The position numbers were made by a program, and so were the translations under genes. Of a DNA stretch of 64,000 nt, positions 30,801 to 41,552 are shown in pieces. This DNA is from Labia minor (lineage: Eukaryota > Arthropoda > Insecta > Dermaptera > Spongiphoridae): NCBI GenBank assembly GCA_963082975.1, contig OY720350.1, positions 36,996,660 to 37,060,659 of the forward strand. Direction: 5' to 3'. Numbering within the stretch: the stretch's first letter is position 1; every line of letters begins with the position of its first letter. The notes below the pieces were generated by a model. That model saw nothing but the letters and a program-made list of their open reading frames with translations, ran no database searches and was not told where the DNA came from.

Positions 30801-31219
30801 TAACACCGGTTTTAATATATGGAGGGCAGACTTGGTCTCTTACTCTAAAAAATAAAAAAGATCTTGAAATTGCGCAACGAACAATGATCAGGAGCATACT
30901 ATATCTGAGAAAGAAAGACAGAATAAATATGAACCAGATATATAAAAAGTTTAATATTGAAAATATCAATGTAATTATTAGAAGACTAAAATGGAAATGG
31001 GCTGGCCACATTTCAAGAATGAATAACCATCGATGGACCAAGGTTGCAACTGAATGGCATCCCATGGAGAATAAAAGAAATAGGGGTAGACCCTCAAGAA
31101 GATGGTCAGATGATCTTGAAGAAGTCGCAGGCGTCGACTGGACTAGAGTAGCAAGACAGAGGTTGGCCTGGAGGAATCTGGGAGAGGCCTATGCCCGAAG
31201 GGGCCTGGTTCAATTTTAA
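27884..31219 (+). CDS. LINE ORF2: APE endonuclease and reverse transcriptase
   Basis: Copies element RNA at a nicked target site. The frame opens after TAG at 27881 with no ATG until 28310; a non-AUG codon at 27947 gives 1090 residues, the numbering used here. Residues 1-147 are Asn/Lys-rich linker. The AP-endonuclease domain is at about 149-395, with LNVRTL, CEVRR, QIYAPT, GDWNSQIG, TEIDFIL and STDHR, so all catalytic positions are present. The reverse transcriptase is at about 600-880, with GFRSGFST, DYEKAFD (739-745), GVKQGDPLSP and FADD (836-839). The C-terminus has WKWAGHISRM (from about 1016), RGRPSRRWSDDLEEVAG and WRNLGEAY, typical of RTE/CFDP2-like elements. No internal stop. Likely a recent insertion, though truncation of the 5' end probably leaves this copy unable to move alone. 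Confidence 0.9.
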   Translation, partial: ELRTRPSTSNKAAADLYHPESLVNEGELDHFLPKLNSPKINSPKINISKIDIPKLIINKKNLNINNNRFYNQTLSHSLKDLVNKNKTQYKNSSSFKTKKKEDKHDEFKNKRIKVKFKNKNYSNDNDINNDVKIKKNITDKITMIPSPKIFNKKSQINKNNNKRKNKEKLLKIGTLNVRTLRGEERMIELENALEDTELDILGICEVRRNGERLIERKSGFVFYHFGQESGRRGVGFMVREKIKNNVLEYKGYTDRIALMKILCKNNHTLTLIQIYAPTSETDENICDQYYDTLNNVIIENCQRNYRNKIIIMGDWNSQIGKRLKEENLIMGPYGYGKLNERGEKLINFCLENNLRIVNTYYKRRAGKKWTWLAPNGIHKTEIDFILTPNLNIIKKFEIIDKFSFSTDHRLLTINVDLKIINKRPHPKMNKKYFLNFNKINIEKLNQVQKEIELIDYSEIQQVQNQYNLIEKNLKILQKDSVEKSNQVSKISENTKNLIKKRNLLKNMRNSLSNKLEHNLMCKMVKYNIKNDLKIYNDNLIKSIIEPHTSIKKLKKEISAGKTLITSLKNKSEVLENNRIHILEIATEFYKELYDKKENYKEYKITNDLQEDIPDFLESELEGIIRKLKPEKTPGIDTIKNEIIKNSINLIIKPLTLVFNNILKSQIIPYQWKISNVMILYKKGDPKDIKNYRPITISSSVGKIFMKLIYNRLEKQMAYNQSTEQAGFRSGFSTCDHLHTINQIIEKSKEYKMEIFLAFIDYEKAFDSIYQESVFEALISQGVNPQYVQIIQEIYKDCKARIILEKPGTFFPVRRGVKQGDPLSPMLFNCALEEIFKRLDWENEGLKIHGSYLNNLRFADDVVIIATSRNQITKMINQLNKESKEMGLRINVKKSLILCNGDQEEIKFDTKIQPIPCKDETIYLGQLTSFENQTTKEIKRRIALTWKKFWSMKYILKNKEIDQRSKIKIYKKCITPVLIYGGQTWSLTLKNKKDLEIAQRTMIRSILYLRKKDRINMNQIYKKFNIENINVIIRRLKWKWAGHISRMNNHRWTKVATEWHPMENKRNRGRPSRRWSDDLEEVAGVDWTRVARQRLAWRNLGEAYARRGLVQF

Positions 31220-31355
31220 TATGAAGGAAAAAAAAAAAAAAAAAAAAATGCAAAATGTATTAAGTGTAAATAATGTTTAAAATTGTAAAATCTGTAAAAA
31301 ATGTTTGTAATTATTTAATCATGAACCAATAAAGGCAATAATAATAATAATAATA
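31220..31355 (+). promoter_or_regulatory. LINE 3' UTR, poly(A) signal and (ATA)n tail
   Basis: About 135 bases: an A-run after the stop, AT-rich sequence, AATAAA at 31328-31333 and an AATAAT repeat ending at the right target duplication. RTE-group LINEs often end in such short tandem repeats, which help target-primed reverse transcription. Confidence 0.6.
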
Positions 31356-31730
31356 ATATGTATACTCCTATAATATCTAATGTCTTAATATATAATAAAA
31401 AAAAAAAAAATAAGCTTCTTTGGTATGCTCATTCAACACCTTCATATCATTGTACCTGTCCATGAGTGTTCATGTCTGCTTGACAATGAATATAAATTTA
31501 ATACTAATTCTAGAAATTCCCACACAAAGAATTATTATAATATATAAATTTTTATTATAATTTCTAATATTCTATATCATTTCAATTTTTAAATTGATTC
31601 TATAAATTTTTATTTTAATCCAATACAATTATTTGATCTTATATTTATTAAATTATTAGGGTAATATTTGAATATTTCTTCTTTGCTATTTATAAGTCCA
31701 CTATTCATTTTTTCAATATAAAAATTAGCT

Positions 31731-32198
31731 GGAGTGTCTCCACTTGACTATCTCGCAAATTTGAATTGGATTAAATAACATATATTAATTTAAATTAAAT
31801 TAAATTAATTAAATTATAAATTAAAATTAATAAATAATATTTATTAAACCAGCGCATGTTTGGCTCTTTGTTGATGGCACCACGTCACGTGTTGGCGCGT
31901 GAGATTTGCAGTGTTAAAAAATTAATTCTGGTAATTTCAGCGAATCAATCAAGCTGAAATTCTATATATAGCAGTTTTATACAATTATTAATCATGTGAA
32001 AAATTATCAAACATATATCTTTATTTTTACGGTTACTTTAGCGGAAAAAAAATCAAAACGTTGTAAGTAATGACCCTCTTCCGGTTGAGCTACATTTCTC
32101 AAAAGTTGATAGAAAACTACGAATTTTGAATAATGCCCATGTACCAAATTTCATCATTCTAGCTCAAACCGTTATTGCGTAATCTTGGTTACATACAT

Positions 32199-32235
<37 letters not shown>

Positions 32236-32359
32236 CACAGACAGACATTTTTCTCAACCTTAGTGAAAATGATTCAGGGACCTTCAAAACGTATAAAAAC
32301 ATCAAAATCTCAACATCGAAAATTTTCGTGATCGCAATACTATCTCTTACGAGATAGTA
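31731..32359 (+). mobile_element. Family B, HINE-like repeat (plus), full-length
   Basis: Starts GGAGTGTCTCCACTTGACTA, then TCTCGC; has CACGTCACGTGTTGGCGCG, GAGCTACATTTCTCAAAAGT and CTCAAACCG, a (CA)n(TA)n microsatellite, and ends with the hairpin ACTATCTCTTACGAGATAGT. Open frames across the microsatellite (HTHTHTHIYIYIY) are not genes. Confidence 0.75.
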
Positions 32360-33070
32360 AAAATGTAAATTTATATTAAAAGGAGCATGCATGATTAATT
32401 TAATCAAAAAATATATGATTTTTATTTTATTATTTTTTTTTTTTTGGTAAGTATAGTAGAATGCATAAAGCAAATGAATATCTCCTGATTAAAAAGGATT
32501 TGCCCGGTCAGGGTGGATGAAACATGTGCCTTGTCCCAAGATGGCGTCTCCCGCCCCCATTCATCTCACTTCCAATATATCCGCCCTCCCATCCTCCCAG
32601 TATACTCCTCCATCCTTCGTGAAATCCCAGATTACAAAGATCTGCATAAAACAAGCCGATCAGGTTGGTTGAACTGAAGGAAGGGCCCAAATGGATTACT
32701 GTCACTAGGTAAATAAAATGAAAGAATAAATGAAGTAATCACTGGGGAAAAAAATTCTAACTAAATCGTTTGATTCAATTTTGTCTTGTATATAAGGGCA
32801 ACAAATCAAGATTTTTCATTTATATATATTTCAATATACTTAAATAAATTAAATGCTATTTTAAAACGTATTAATAAAATATATCACAAATGTTTTAATA
32901 AATATCTACAAAAATTTCAATCCATCTAAAAATTAAAATTAAAATTACATTAAAAAGAAAAAAATAATTTTTAATTTATTAAAATAATTCATTAAATTTA
33001 ATATACTTTAAAAATATGTTTTTTCTATGTTGTTTTCCTTGTTTAATTTATATATATCTAAATATATATA
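32360..33070. other. Non-coding stretch, GC-richer at 32500-32705
   Basis: 32500-32705 reads like a different compositional block (CAAGATGGCGTCTCCCGCCC) with a 65-codon minus frame rich in Gly. No family likeness. The remainder is AT-rich. Confidence 0.35.
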
Positions 33071-33072
33071 TA

Positions 33073-33354
33073 CACGAGGGTCGTTCACAAAGAGATTGTG
33101 AAACGCCGGTTCTCACGAATTTTCTCGTTCACTTTGTTCACCAAGTCATCACTAACGAGACAGGCGGCAGATTTTTATGCAGACGGCATTTCAAAAACTG
33201 TTAAAAGATATGATAAGTGTTTGAATTTATTTGGTGAATATGTAGAAAAGTTGAGAAAAAGTGTAGTTTTAAAATGTATATAATAAAATTTTTGTATCTC
33301 AATTGGTTTAATTTTTATTTCAAAACGGCGGTTACTTTGAGAACGACCCTCGTA
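33073..33354 (+). mobile_element. Mariner-derived MITE
   Basis: TIRs ACGAGGGTCGTTC flanked by TA. The plus-strand interior keeps only a transposase C-terminus reading FYADGISKTVKRYDKC, then LFGEYVEKL, the end of many mariner transposases. About 280 bases against 1.3 kb for a full element, so internally deleted. Confidence 0.75.
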
Positions 33355-33356
33355 TA

Positions 33357-33593
33357 TATGTGCCACTCAGAAGCCAAAGCGTTTAGCTCCACATTTAGAG
33401 AAACTGAGAAAAGAAACTTAAAGTTCACAGCTTGTAGAAAAGTTAGATTTATTGATTACAAAAAAATGTATATTGCATTGCAATATCAAGATTATCAAGT
33501 TCATTGTTCCATTCATATGTTGCAGATTACCTTACATTACATTACTTTACCAGCAAAATTATAAAAATCGGTTTGACTTCTGAGTGGCACATC
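33357..33593. mobile_element. Family G MITE, copy 1
   Basis: Ends ATGTGCCACTCAGAAG and CTTCTGAGTGGCACAT, inserted at TA, directly next to the mariner MITE. No ORF. A second copy is at 37213-37436 and one end at about 51895-51953. Confidence 0.7.
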
Positions 33594-33931
33594 TATACCC
33601 GATAATTATTCATTAAGCACTAATTCAATTAATTAATTATTTTGATCTATATTTTCGAAAATTTTATCTCAATTTAAATAATAGTAATTTTGTTTTTTAT
33701 TTTATTAACTTATACAGATTATACAGATTCCGCTAAGATGTTAGCCTAAAATGGGTTCTTACTATAATAGAAATTAAAACAAATAAATAAAATAATAATA
33801 ATTACAAACAAAATTGCTATTTAATATAATTACATTTGAATATAATAAAATTAAAGTATAATTCAAACATTCAACATTCAAATATATAATTATCATTTTT
33901 TTGAAAACTATATTAAATTTTAAATATGTTG

Positions 33932-34150
33932 TCTGTGGCTCTACTGAACTCGAAAGTTCTTGGCCGCAGCAAACACACCCCTCCAAGTATTCCTATTTTA
34001 AGCTACAACCCTCCAGTCCCTATCCTCTAAATTTTAAATAAAAATAATAATAATAAAGTATAATATTTTAATTACAATCATTCAACATTGTTATATTCAC
34101 ACTAATAACATCACACGAGGACAGAGCAAGGCCATCTAAAATTAATAACA
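33932..34150 (-). pseudogene. LINE tail plus shared flank (duplicate of 5606-5820)
   Basis: The minus-strand LINE end (TGTGGCTCTACTGAACTCGA, then GCCGCAGCAAACACACCCC) is followed by the same ~110 non-LINE bases as at 5.7 kb, through ACATCACACGAGGACAGAGC. Shared unrelated flank means the two loci are copies of one composite unit rather than independent LINE insertions. Confidence 0.65.
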
Positions 34151-34373
34151 TAGTTAGAGGTTCTTAGAAATTTTGAAGTTGGCACCAGAGAAACTTATTT
34201 TAAATAGTTCAGGTACAAGTACAACAGTTTGAGAACCTTTACCATATAAATATACAAATAAATATATTTAAATTTATTAATATTTATTAAAAAAAATATT
34301 ATTTATTTAATTTGATTACAAAGTGAATATCAATAATCATCTTAATTAAATAACACTAATGAAATATAATTAA

Positions 34374-34377
<4 letters not shown>

Positions 34378-34412
<35 letters not shown>
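34378..34412. repeat. (TA)n microsatellite
   Basis: Uninterrupted TA repeat of about 17 units. Others of this type are at 25184-25201 and 56640-56669. Confidence 0.9.
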
Positions 34413-34417
<5 letters not shown>

Positions 34418-34893
34418 ATATACTATTATATATATACATATAATAAATAGTTTCTTTATTCAGCGCATTTTTGTTTTCTTTGAAAAATGAGATCACCTAT
34501 TAGAATACAATTAATTATGACATTCATTTCTCTTCCTTACTGGCTTCGTTTAATTTTCATTTTATTCAGTCTATTAATGGTTGTATAATATTCCATTTCT
34601 ATTTTGAAAATTAATATCATTCAAATGTATTCATCATTCGTTGGTTCATTGGTCATAGAAAATGATGAAAACATTCGCAACGTTACTTAGTGATTAATCA
34701 CAAAGTAATTGGAAAATGGTAAATTCACCATCCGGGGATGTTAAGATGTCATTTATCTTTTCAGTTAATTTTCAAACGGACTTTACTTCTCTTTTTCTAT
34801 ATTATTCTCTTTTTCTCATATGCGAAGTACAAAAACATTTATTCATTTCTTAGTGATAATCATCATATTATCATATTTTATTCAACAAAAATC

Positions 34894-36366
34894 TGGAGGG
34901 TCTCCACTCGACTATCTCGCAATTTGAATTAGATTAAATAATATATACAGGGTTATCATAAAAGAATGGTGAGGTTTCGAACAAACAGAATTACTTAAAG
35001 TTAATGTTGTTTATTAATCTAATTTGTCAACTCATACAGTTTTTTTTACATAATTAATAAATTTCAATATGGGCGCCATTAGTCGCTCGACAAATGTCCA
35101 AACGATAATCATCTTCTCTCCAAACATTCGCTAACATTTCTTCTGTTATGGTTGTCATTGCTTCATTAATCCTGTTTTTTAAGTGGTTCAGATCGTGAAT
35201 TTTTTGTGAATAAACAATGTTATGGATGTAACCCCACAAGAAAAAATCACAAGGTGTCAGGTCTGGATTCCTTGGAGGTCACAGCATAGGTCCTTGCAGA
35301 CCTATCCATCGATCTCCAAATTTTTCTTTCAAAGCGTCCGTGACCAATGCACTGAAGTGTGGGGGAGCATCATCTTGTTGGAAATGAAGTTGATGAATGT
35401 TTTCGAGTTCATCTAGCTGAGGAAAGCAATAATTGATAACTTGCAGATTCATGTCTAATTAGTTTAACCGTTTCGTCTGGTACACTTGGTCTGCCGGTTG
35501 ATTTCCGTTTCTGAACTAATCCAGTTTCTTCAAATTGTTTAAACCAACGTGTTATGTTGTTTTTGTGTGGTGGATCTCTTCCAAATTCACGTCAGAACGC
35601 ACGTTGAACTAAAATTAAGGATTTTAATCAGCCATCAATAAATCACACTTTGCTTTATCTTTAACAGAGAACATAGTAACTCACTAAACTCACCGCAACA
35701 ACAGTTCAAGAACTGATGTTGAAGTTAGACAGCTTATAAACAAACTTTTGGGTTGTAGGCTTTCAGAGATACCAATATAACATTTAGAAATTTCCCTAAA
35801 TCTTCCTACGAATTACTGAAACCGCACCGTTCTTTTATGATAACCCTGCATTATATTTAAATTAAATTTAATTAATTATAAATTAAATAATATTTATTAA
35901 ACCAGCGCGTGTTTGGCTCATTGTTGATGGCACCACGTCACGTGCTGGCGCGTGATTGCCAGTCAACGTGTTAAAAAATTAATTACGGTACTTTGAGCGA
36001 TTCAATCAAGCTGAAATTCTATATATATATCAGTTTTATATAATTTTTAATCATATGAAAAACTATCAAACATATATCTTTATTTTTACGGTCCGTTTAG
36101 AAGAAAAAAATGATCCTCTTCCTAAAGAGCTACATTTCTCAAAAGTAGATAGAATACTACGAATTTTGAATAATGGCCGTGTACCAAATTTAATTATTCT
36201 AGCTCAAACCGTTTTTGTATAATCTTGTCTACATACACAGAGAGAGAGAGAGACATTTTTCTCAACATTAATGAAAATGACTCAGGGACCTTCAAAACGT
36301 AAAAAACATCAAAATCTCGACATCGAAAATTTTCGTGATCTCAATACTATCTCTGACGATATAGTA
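34894..36366 (+). mobile_element. Family B copy split by a Tc1/mariner-superfamily element
   Basis: 34894-34945 and 35849-36366 join to a normal family-B element (TCTCCACTCGACTATCTCGC ... ACTATCTCTGACGATATAGT). The break contains the element at 34948-35848. Confidence 0.75.
34948..35848 (-). mobile_element. Internally deleted Tc1/mariner (IS630-type) element
   Basis: TIR CAGGGTTATCATAAAAGAA on both ends with TA on the left and CA on the right. The minus strand holds a broken transposase: a helix-turn-helix part (FGRDPPHKNN-like) and a C-terminal part reading QQDDAPPHFSALVTDALKEK, then RNPDLTPCDFFLWGYIHN, NGAHIE at the end. These are the second Asp and DFFLWG regions of DDE transposases. About 900 bases instead of ~1.3 kb, with the catalytic core partly missing. 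Confidence 0.75.
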
Positions 36367-37212
36367 AAAGGATTAACCTAATATAATGTTTAATACAAAA
36401 GTTTATAAAAAGATAAAATAAAAGCCAATATTTTTGAGTTTCTCTAATTAAACAATTTTCTCATGAAGGAGTGATGTAAATTATTTCTGTAAATTACTTT
36501 AGGTATGTAAAAAAAATGTATATGAAAATTACTATTTTTAAATGATTTTATTTTTGATACGAATTATTTTTATTTTATTAAATTTATTTATTGTATTATA
36601 TTTTTATAGTATAAGTATATTGAAATTGAAAATTATTTTTGCCTTTTGTATTGTCCTTGTATATCGATGGGCATAAATTTCTTTTGAATGTTCAGGTGAG
36701 CACCATCTGGCTGTCACTGTACTTGAAATTCCAATTCATGAACCACTCTGGACATACTCTGGTTGAAATTTGCTGCCTTTTTCCTTCCCCCCCCCCCCTC
36801 TCTCTCTCTGTTTCTCTTACGCTCTTTCTATCTGTGTCTATTCCATTTCCAAGTATTTGACAGTTTGATAAATAAATCGATTTTTAGTGTCTATACCAGT
36901 TATTTGATAAATTTTTTTAACGTGAAAATGAAAAATGATAATGGCCTGTTTATGAAAAATGTAAATAAAAATGATACACTTTTACTCTTAAATCAAATAG
37001 ACAAAAGAAGAAATAAATAATAAAGTTGATGTTCACGCAATAGGATAATCAGTGTAAATTAACTCTTATATATCATTAAATTTTGATTTCCTTTCATTTA
37101 ATTTTATCGTCAAGCTCATAATTTTATTTTTTTTTTTAAATCTACATGTGTAACAATAATTTTAATTCTTTATATTAATTCTTTTTGGAACAAAAAAAAC
37201 AATATCTAATAT
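36367..37212. other. Non-coding AT-rich stretch
   Basis: A CTCTCT pyrimidine tract follows a poly-C at 36787-36812. Short open frames across it are low complexity. No gene recognised. Confidence 0.35.
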
Positions 37213-37436
37213 ATGTGCCACTCGGAAGTTAAAGCGATTAACTCCACATATAAACAAACTGAGAAAATGAACCCCAAAATTCACAGTTTGTAGTAAATTC
37301 AGGGTTATTGATTACAGATAAATGTATATTGCAGTTCATTATTCACTTCATATGTTGTAGATTACATTACATTACATTACATTACTAGCAAAATTTTAAA
37401 AATTGGAGTTAATCGGTTTGGCTTCGGAGTGGCACA
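37213..37436. mobile_element. Family G MITE, copy 2
   Basis: Ends ATGTGCCACTCGGAAG and CTTCGGAGTGGCACAT. The interior is close to copy 1 (AACTCCACAT, a TTACATTACATTAC run). No ORF. Confidence 0.7.
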
Positions 37437-37849
37437 TATATAATATATTTTCAATATTTTTGAATGTAGTTGAAAGAACACACACAATTTTTAAAACAAT
37501 ATAACTTTATTAATAATAATTTTTAACTTCAAAAAATTCATTTCATCAAATTTTTAATGATTACAGGTTTAGCTTAGTTACAGATCTACTGAATTTGATG
37601 ATGAAATTTCTATTAAAACCAAGTTCAAAAAAAATTTAAATTTATTATTTAATGTGACGAAAAAAAATAAATAAATGCCTAAATTAAATATGGGTTTGGA
37701 AAAAAAATTATTAATATGGATCTATATTTATTACATATATAATAAATTTCATATTTAACCACAAGAATTATTATAGTCTTACATAAGCATATCACTATAA
37801 ATCGTCTAATTGTATTTAGAAAACTAAAAAGTATGAACTTTTTTGTTTT

Positions 37850-38060
37850 ACTTTATCTTGTCTTGTCTTATTATACTAGCAAAAACTGTATATATATTTG
37901 TATTTTTGAAATATTAAACCGCTCTAAGGATTTTTTTGAAATTCACACCATAGATAATTTTTATAAAGAAAATTCGATCTGTATACAAAATATATTATAA
38001 ATAAAATAAAATTAAAAATATTTATTTTATGATGTAACGGATGTATATTTATTATATATA
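37850..38060 (+). repeat. Family F fragment
   Basis: TTATACTAGCAAAAACTGTA, AAACCGCTCTAAGGATTTTT and TTCACACCATAGATAATTTT, the reverse of the series at 50790-50945. Truncated at the LTR-like sequence that follows. Confidence 0.5.
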
Positions 38061-38085
38061 AATATGACAAAGTCACCCCAGGCGC

Positions 38086-38429
38086 TGTTGCATGACTGAA
38101 TGGCAACGTCTAGCGGATCCCGACTACCCAGTGCGGTTGGTGACTTTTTGGCATTATATAGTTAGTCTGCTACTGGCCACTACTGGCGTTCTTTATGTAA
38201 AGACGCGTAGTCTTGTCTCCACGTGCTTTATATAAAGACGTGTTTTGATGATCCTCCATGTTGGATGGATCTTTTGTGACTCCCATGGTGGAGAAGTAAT
38301 ATAATATTTCTTTTCAACTTATAATTATACGTTTTCTTTTTACAACCGTCTTTCAATTTAATTTAACTACATCCTTATTGACCAGTCTCTTTAAATTTGC
38401 TTTACCCCTGAGTATAGCATGGCGCCCAA
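38086..38429 (+). mobile_element. LTR-retrotransposon remnant: LTR and tRNA-Lys primer-binding site
   Basis: A GC-richer block begins about TGTTGCATGACTG, has TATATAG near 38152 and ends GAGTATAGCA at 38419. It is followed at once by TGGCGCCCAA (38420-38429), the sequence complementary to the 3' end (with CCA) of insect tRNA-Lys. LTR ending in CA directly next to such a site is the standard LTR/PBS junction. The following 280 bases, pyrimidine-rich, would be leader; then a family-A element cuts it off. No gag or pol is present. The 5' end is uncertain. Confidence 0.45.
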
Positions 38430-38710
38430 GTAACCTCATCTCCGCTGGACCATTGGAGGAAAGGCAGTTTGTTCTCTGCAGCTGCGGGTAATATTTTCCC
38501 CCTTCAAGAAGATATCCACCTGCTTACCTGTGGAGACCTTAAATTCTTTTTTCCCTCTCCACATAAGGTCCATTTTTCCCTCTCCCATTTCCCCTCTTCT
38601 CTCTTCTATCACATTTTCCCTCCCTTCTCTCCCCCTTCTTCCCTTCTCCTTGTAAGGGGCCTGTTGGCATCCACTGTAGGCCCTTCCCCCTTACAATATC
38701 TATATCTGTT

Positions 38711-39347
38711 TTTTACCGACCGACGATAGTAAGGGAGGTATTGTTTTCACACCAAATTTCACATGTGGAGATTTTTACATATCTCCACGAATCATGCATT
38801 TTCTTAACAGAAAAAAGTATTTTTAGCATGATGTCTGTCCGTCCGTCTGTCCGTCTGTCCGTCCGTATAGATGTGTACAGCCTGAACGGCTGAACGGATT
38901 TTGATGAAATTTGGTATATTTACTTAATGCATCAGTGGGATGAATTGATCAACTTTTGGTGCAAATCCGGAAACCGGAAGTGATAGTATTAGCAATCGAC
39001 GATAGGAAGGGAAGGGTTATTTTCACACCAAAGGAGATTTTTTTATATATCACCACAAATCATGCACTTTGTATTGGTTTTACCCTCGGGAAAATCATAT
39101 TTATTAGTTTTTTCTTGATTTAAAATTATATGATGTCATCCAGCCATTCATGACGTCACAGCCTGGTCTTGCATATTTTTTATAAATAAAATAAAATTAA
39201 AAATGTTTATATTTATTATTTATGTATCCATATCTGTTTTTTATTACATTAATAGATATATTAAAATTATTTGAAATTGTTTCTGTAGTTGGAAATTAAT
39301 TTACTTCAAACCGTCGGTCGGTTCGGACCTGGCCACAGGTCAACTTA
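38711..39347 (+). mobile_element. Family A, HINE-like repeat, copy 5 (plus)
   Basis: Complete element with both subterminal motifs and the GACCTGGCCACAGGTC hairpin. One internal module has a small deletion after TTTTCACACCAAA, also seen in the copy at 59119. The two may share a recent parent. Confidence 0.75.
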
Positions 39348-40997
39348 TTTATTGCATTAATACTTACATACATTTAAATTAAGGTAAGTTCGGTGAAGTG
39401 CGTGCCCATTTTTTTAAATAACATTTTTGAGAGACGCTGTAGCTGTAAATATTATGCGGATTCAAAATTTGTATAGCAAATACTTATGCTATTGTTATTC
39501 ATGGATTCATTCATTAGTTTTTTCTTAATTTAAAATAGGAAATTCAAATGACGTCATCAACTCCGTCATAAAGGGCTTCCGTAAATACAAAATATATTAT
39601 ATTAATCAAATTACCAAATATATATTATTATATCAACAGGCCATATTTTTCTGTCTTTCAGAGCATTAATAGGTAAATGTTTTATGACTATTTCATGTTC
39701 TTTTAAATTATTTGAACGATGGCAACCAGTTATTAATATTACCAGCCAAAGCCGATAATAAGGAATAAGTTTTTTTAATGACCGAGTGGCTGCTCGGTGA
39801 ACCAGGTACTATTTCACTAATGAAGCTACTGATTTAGAAAGTTTTTGCCCATTGCAACCCCATTCCTTTATAATACAGGTTCTCAAACATTTTTAAAATT
39901 AGTACCATAGAAACTTACCTCAAAAAGTTCAGGTTCCACTAAAATAATTGCGTTACTAAAAGTAACTGTAATAAAAGTAACTTAGAGATCATGTAAATCT
40001 TCGTTATTCAATCTTCTTAATTTTCCTGTGATTTCATATCTTTTTGGTCCCTAAATTGTACGAAGGAATTTATTTCAGAATAACCTGAACACATTCTGTG
40101 TCCTCAAAGTCATTTCATACAAATATATTATTATTATTAGTGTATAATTTCATGTTTGTACTATACTATTGTTTTTATTTCTTTTTGTTACTAAATATTT
40201 TGTCTCTGTTTAGTAATATAAAAATAAATATAAAAATCGATCTGCTTGATTAATAAATGATTAAATAGTACTTGTATATATAATGAAAAGTAAATTTTAA
40301 TTAACTGTGAGATATTAGATTGATATGTTGATTGGGGAAAGGGAAAGAGATGGATTTGACAGTTCTATTATAATATCATTTCAGCATAATAAGCTCCATG
40401 ATTATGACCCATTGACCAGTTTTATTGAAACATTTAAATCAAAATGAAATCATTCAAATAGGTCAATTTCCCTCTCCTTCGTTCACTTATACAGACATAG
40501 ATTTTTTCAATCTATTTGATTTTAAAGCCAGGAATTAAATTTTAAAGTCACCTTTTTATTTATATTCTTTCATTTATAGAAAAAAGATGGCATGGGCGTA
40601 AAAAAATTTCTTATGAGAGAGGTGTTTTCTTTTTGAATGCAGTTTTAAGAGATTTGTTTTATTTTCTCCTTTGAATGACACCGGATTCTTGTATATATTT
40701 TAGTGAGTTGAGGTTGTTTTTGGACCTTAAGTTTTGGAGTATCAATTGCGACGAATTCTGTTAAGGTATATTAAATATAAAATTTGTATATATATGAATG
40801 AAGGGTTTCTTTAAAATAATGCACACACTATAAAAAATTGTAATTTCTTTTCCCTCCTCTTATATAATATTTAATTAATTTATTTATATTAGATTCTCTT
40901 TTATAAATTAATTAGACAAATAAGTGTCAGTGCACAGGGATTGTCAGGGTATAAATAATATCCTACAATTAATCTCATACAGACTACAATATATATA
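39348..40997. other. Non-coding stretch with family F/D scraps
   Basis: 39480-39720 carries family-F motifs (TTAGTTTTTTCTTAATTTAA, GACGTCATCA) and 39735-39815 a family-D scrap (GACCGAGTGGCTGCTCGGTG). 39820-40997 shows no gene or known repeat. Confidence 0.4.
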
Positions 40998-41465
40998 CAC
41001 CCTCCATTCCAAAAGAAACCGAACTTTTAAAAAAAAATAGTACCACTAATGCCATCTGTTGTAATATTTTACCCGTAGATGGCTTAGTCCCTCATTGAAT
41101 TTCATGACATTTGGATGCATACAACAAAAGTTATTGCGTTTCAAATGTCAGTGTGTTTTGTACATAGGACGGAAAATGAGTTTCAAACAAAGAGCTGCAA
41201 TGGATTTTTGTGTTAAACTTGGTAAAACTTTTACTGAAACGCACCAAATGTCACGCCAAATCACGTTATTCCTTTGCATCATTCGCCCTATTCACCAGAT
41301 CTGGCTCCGTGCGACTTCTATCTGTTCCTTAAACTGCATTTGGCGATGAAAGGAGAGTGGCACGCATCGATTGAAGCCATTGAGAAGGCGACGACCGATG
41401 TCCTGAAGACCATTCCAATTCCGGGAAAAAATTTTACTTTTTTTAGCGAGTCACTGTTTGGCCAC
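40998..41465 (+). mobile_element. Internally deleted mariner element
   Basis: The left TIR region reads CCTCCATTCCAAAAGAAACC next to TA. The N-terminal transposase start at 41176 (MSFKQRAAMDFCVKLGKTF) is fused by a deletion near 41260, out of frame, to SPYSPDLAPCDFYLFLKLHL (from 41280), the mariner YSPDLAPCD motif. The right TIR was not found. The DDE core is lost. Confidence 0.7.
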
Positions 41466-41552
41466 CGTACGGGGCCTAGATACGTAATTTTCGGGCCCCC
41501 AAAAATTGCGGGCCCTAGAAAGGTGGCTAGTTTGGGCCTTAGTCCGCCCCTG
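41466..41552 (-). mobile_element. hAT-type element end
   Basis: On the minus strand it begins CAGGGGCGGACTAAGGCCC, with GGGCCC-rich sequence behind it, as in many hAT MITEs. Only one end is present, apparently joined to the mariner fragment. Confidence 0.45.

Larger units (their letters stand above)
27544..31355 (+). mobile_element. RTE-like LINE, 5'-truncated, near-intact ORF2
   Basis: A 3.8-kb non-LTR retrotransposon bounded by identical 14-bp target duplications (27530-27543, 31356-31369). It starts inside an upstream ORF, contains a long intact endonuclease/RT ORF, then a short 3' UTR with an A-run at 31229, AATAAA at 31328 and an (ATA)n tail. The short tandem-repeat tail and APE-RT layout fit the RTE group. 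That it is 5'-truncated is inferred from the missing start of the first ORF. Confidence 0.9.

Noticed and set aside
32175..32473. Open frames with HTHTHTH / VCVCVCVC runs
   Set aside because: Both strands of a (CA)n(TA)n microsatellite in family B.
38469..38729. 86-codon frame, Pro/Ser/Phe-rich
   Set aside because: Pyrimidine-rich leader of the LTR remnant running into a family-A element; no gag-like motif.
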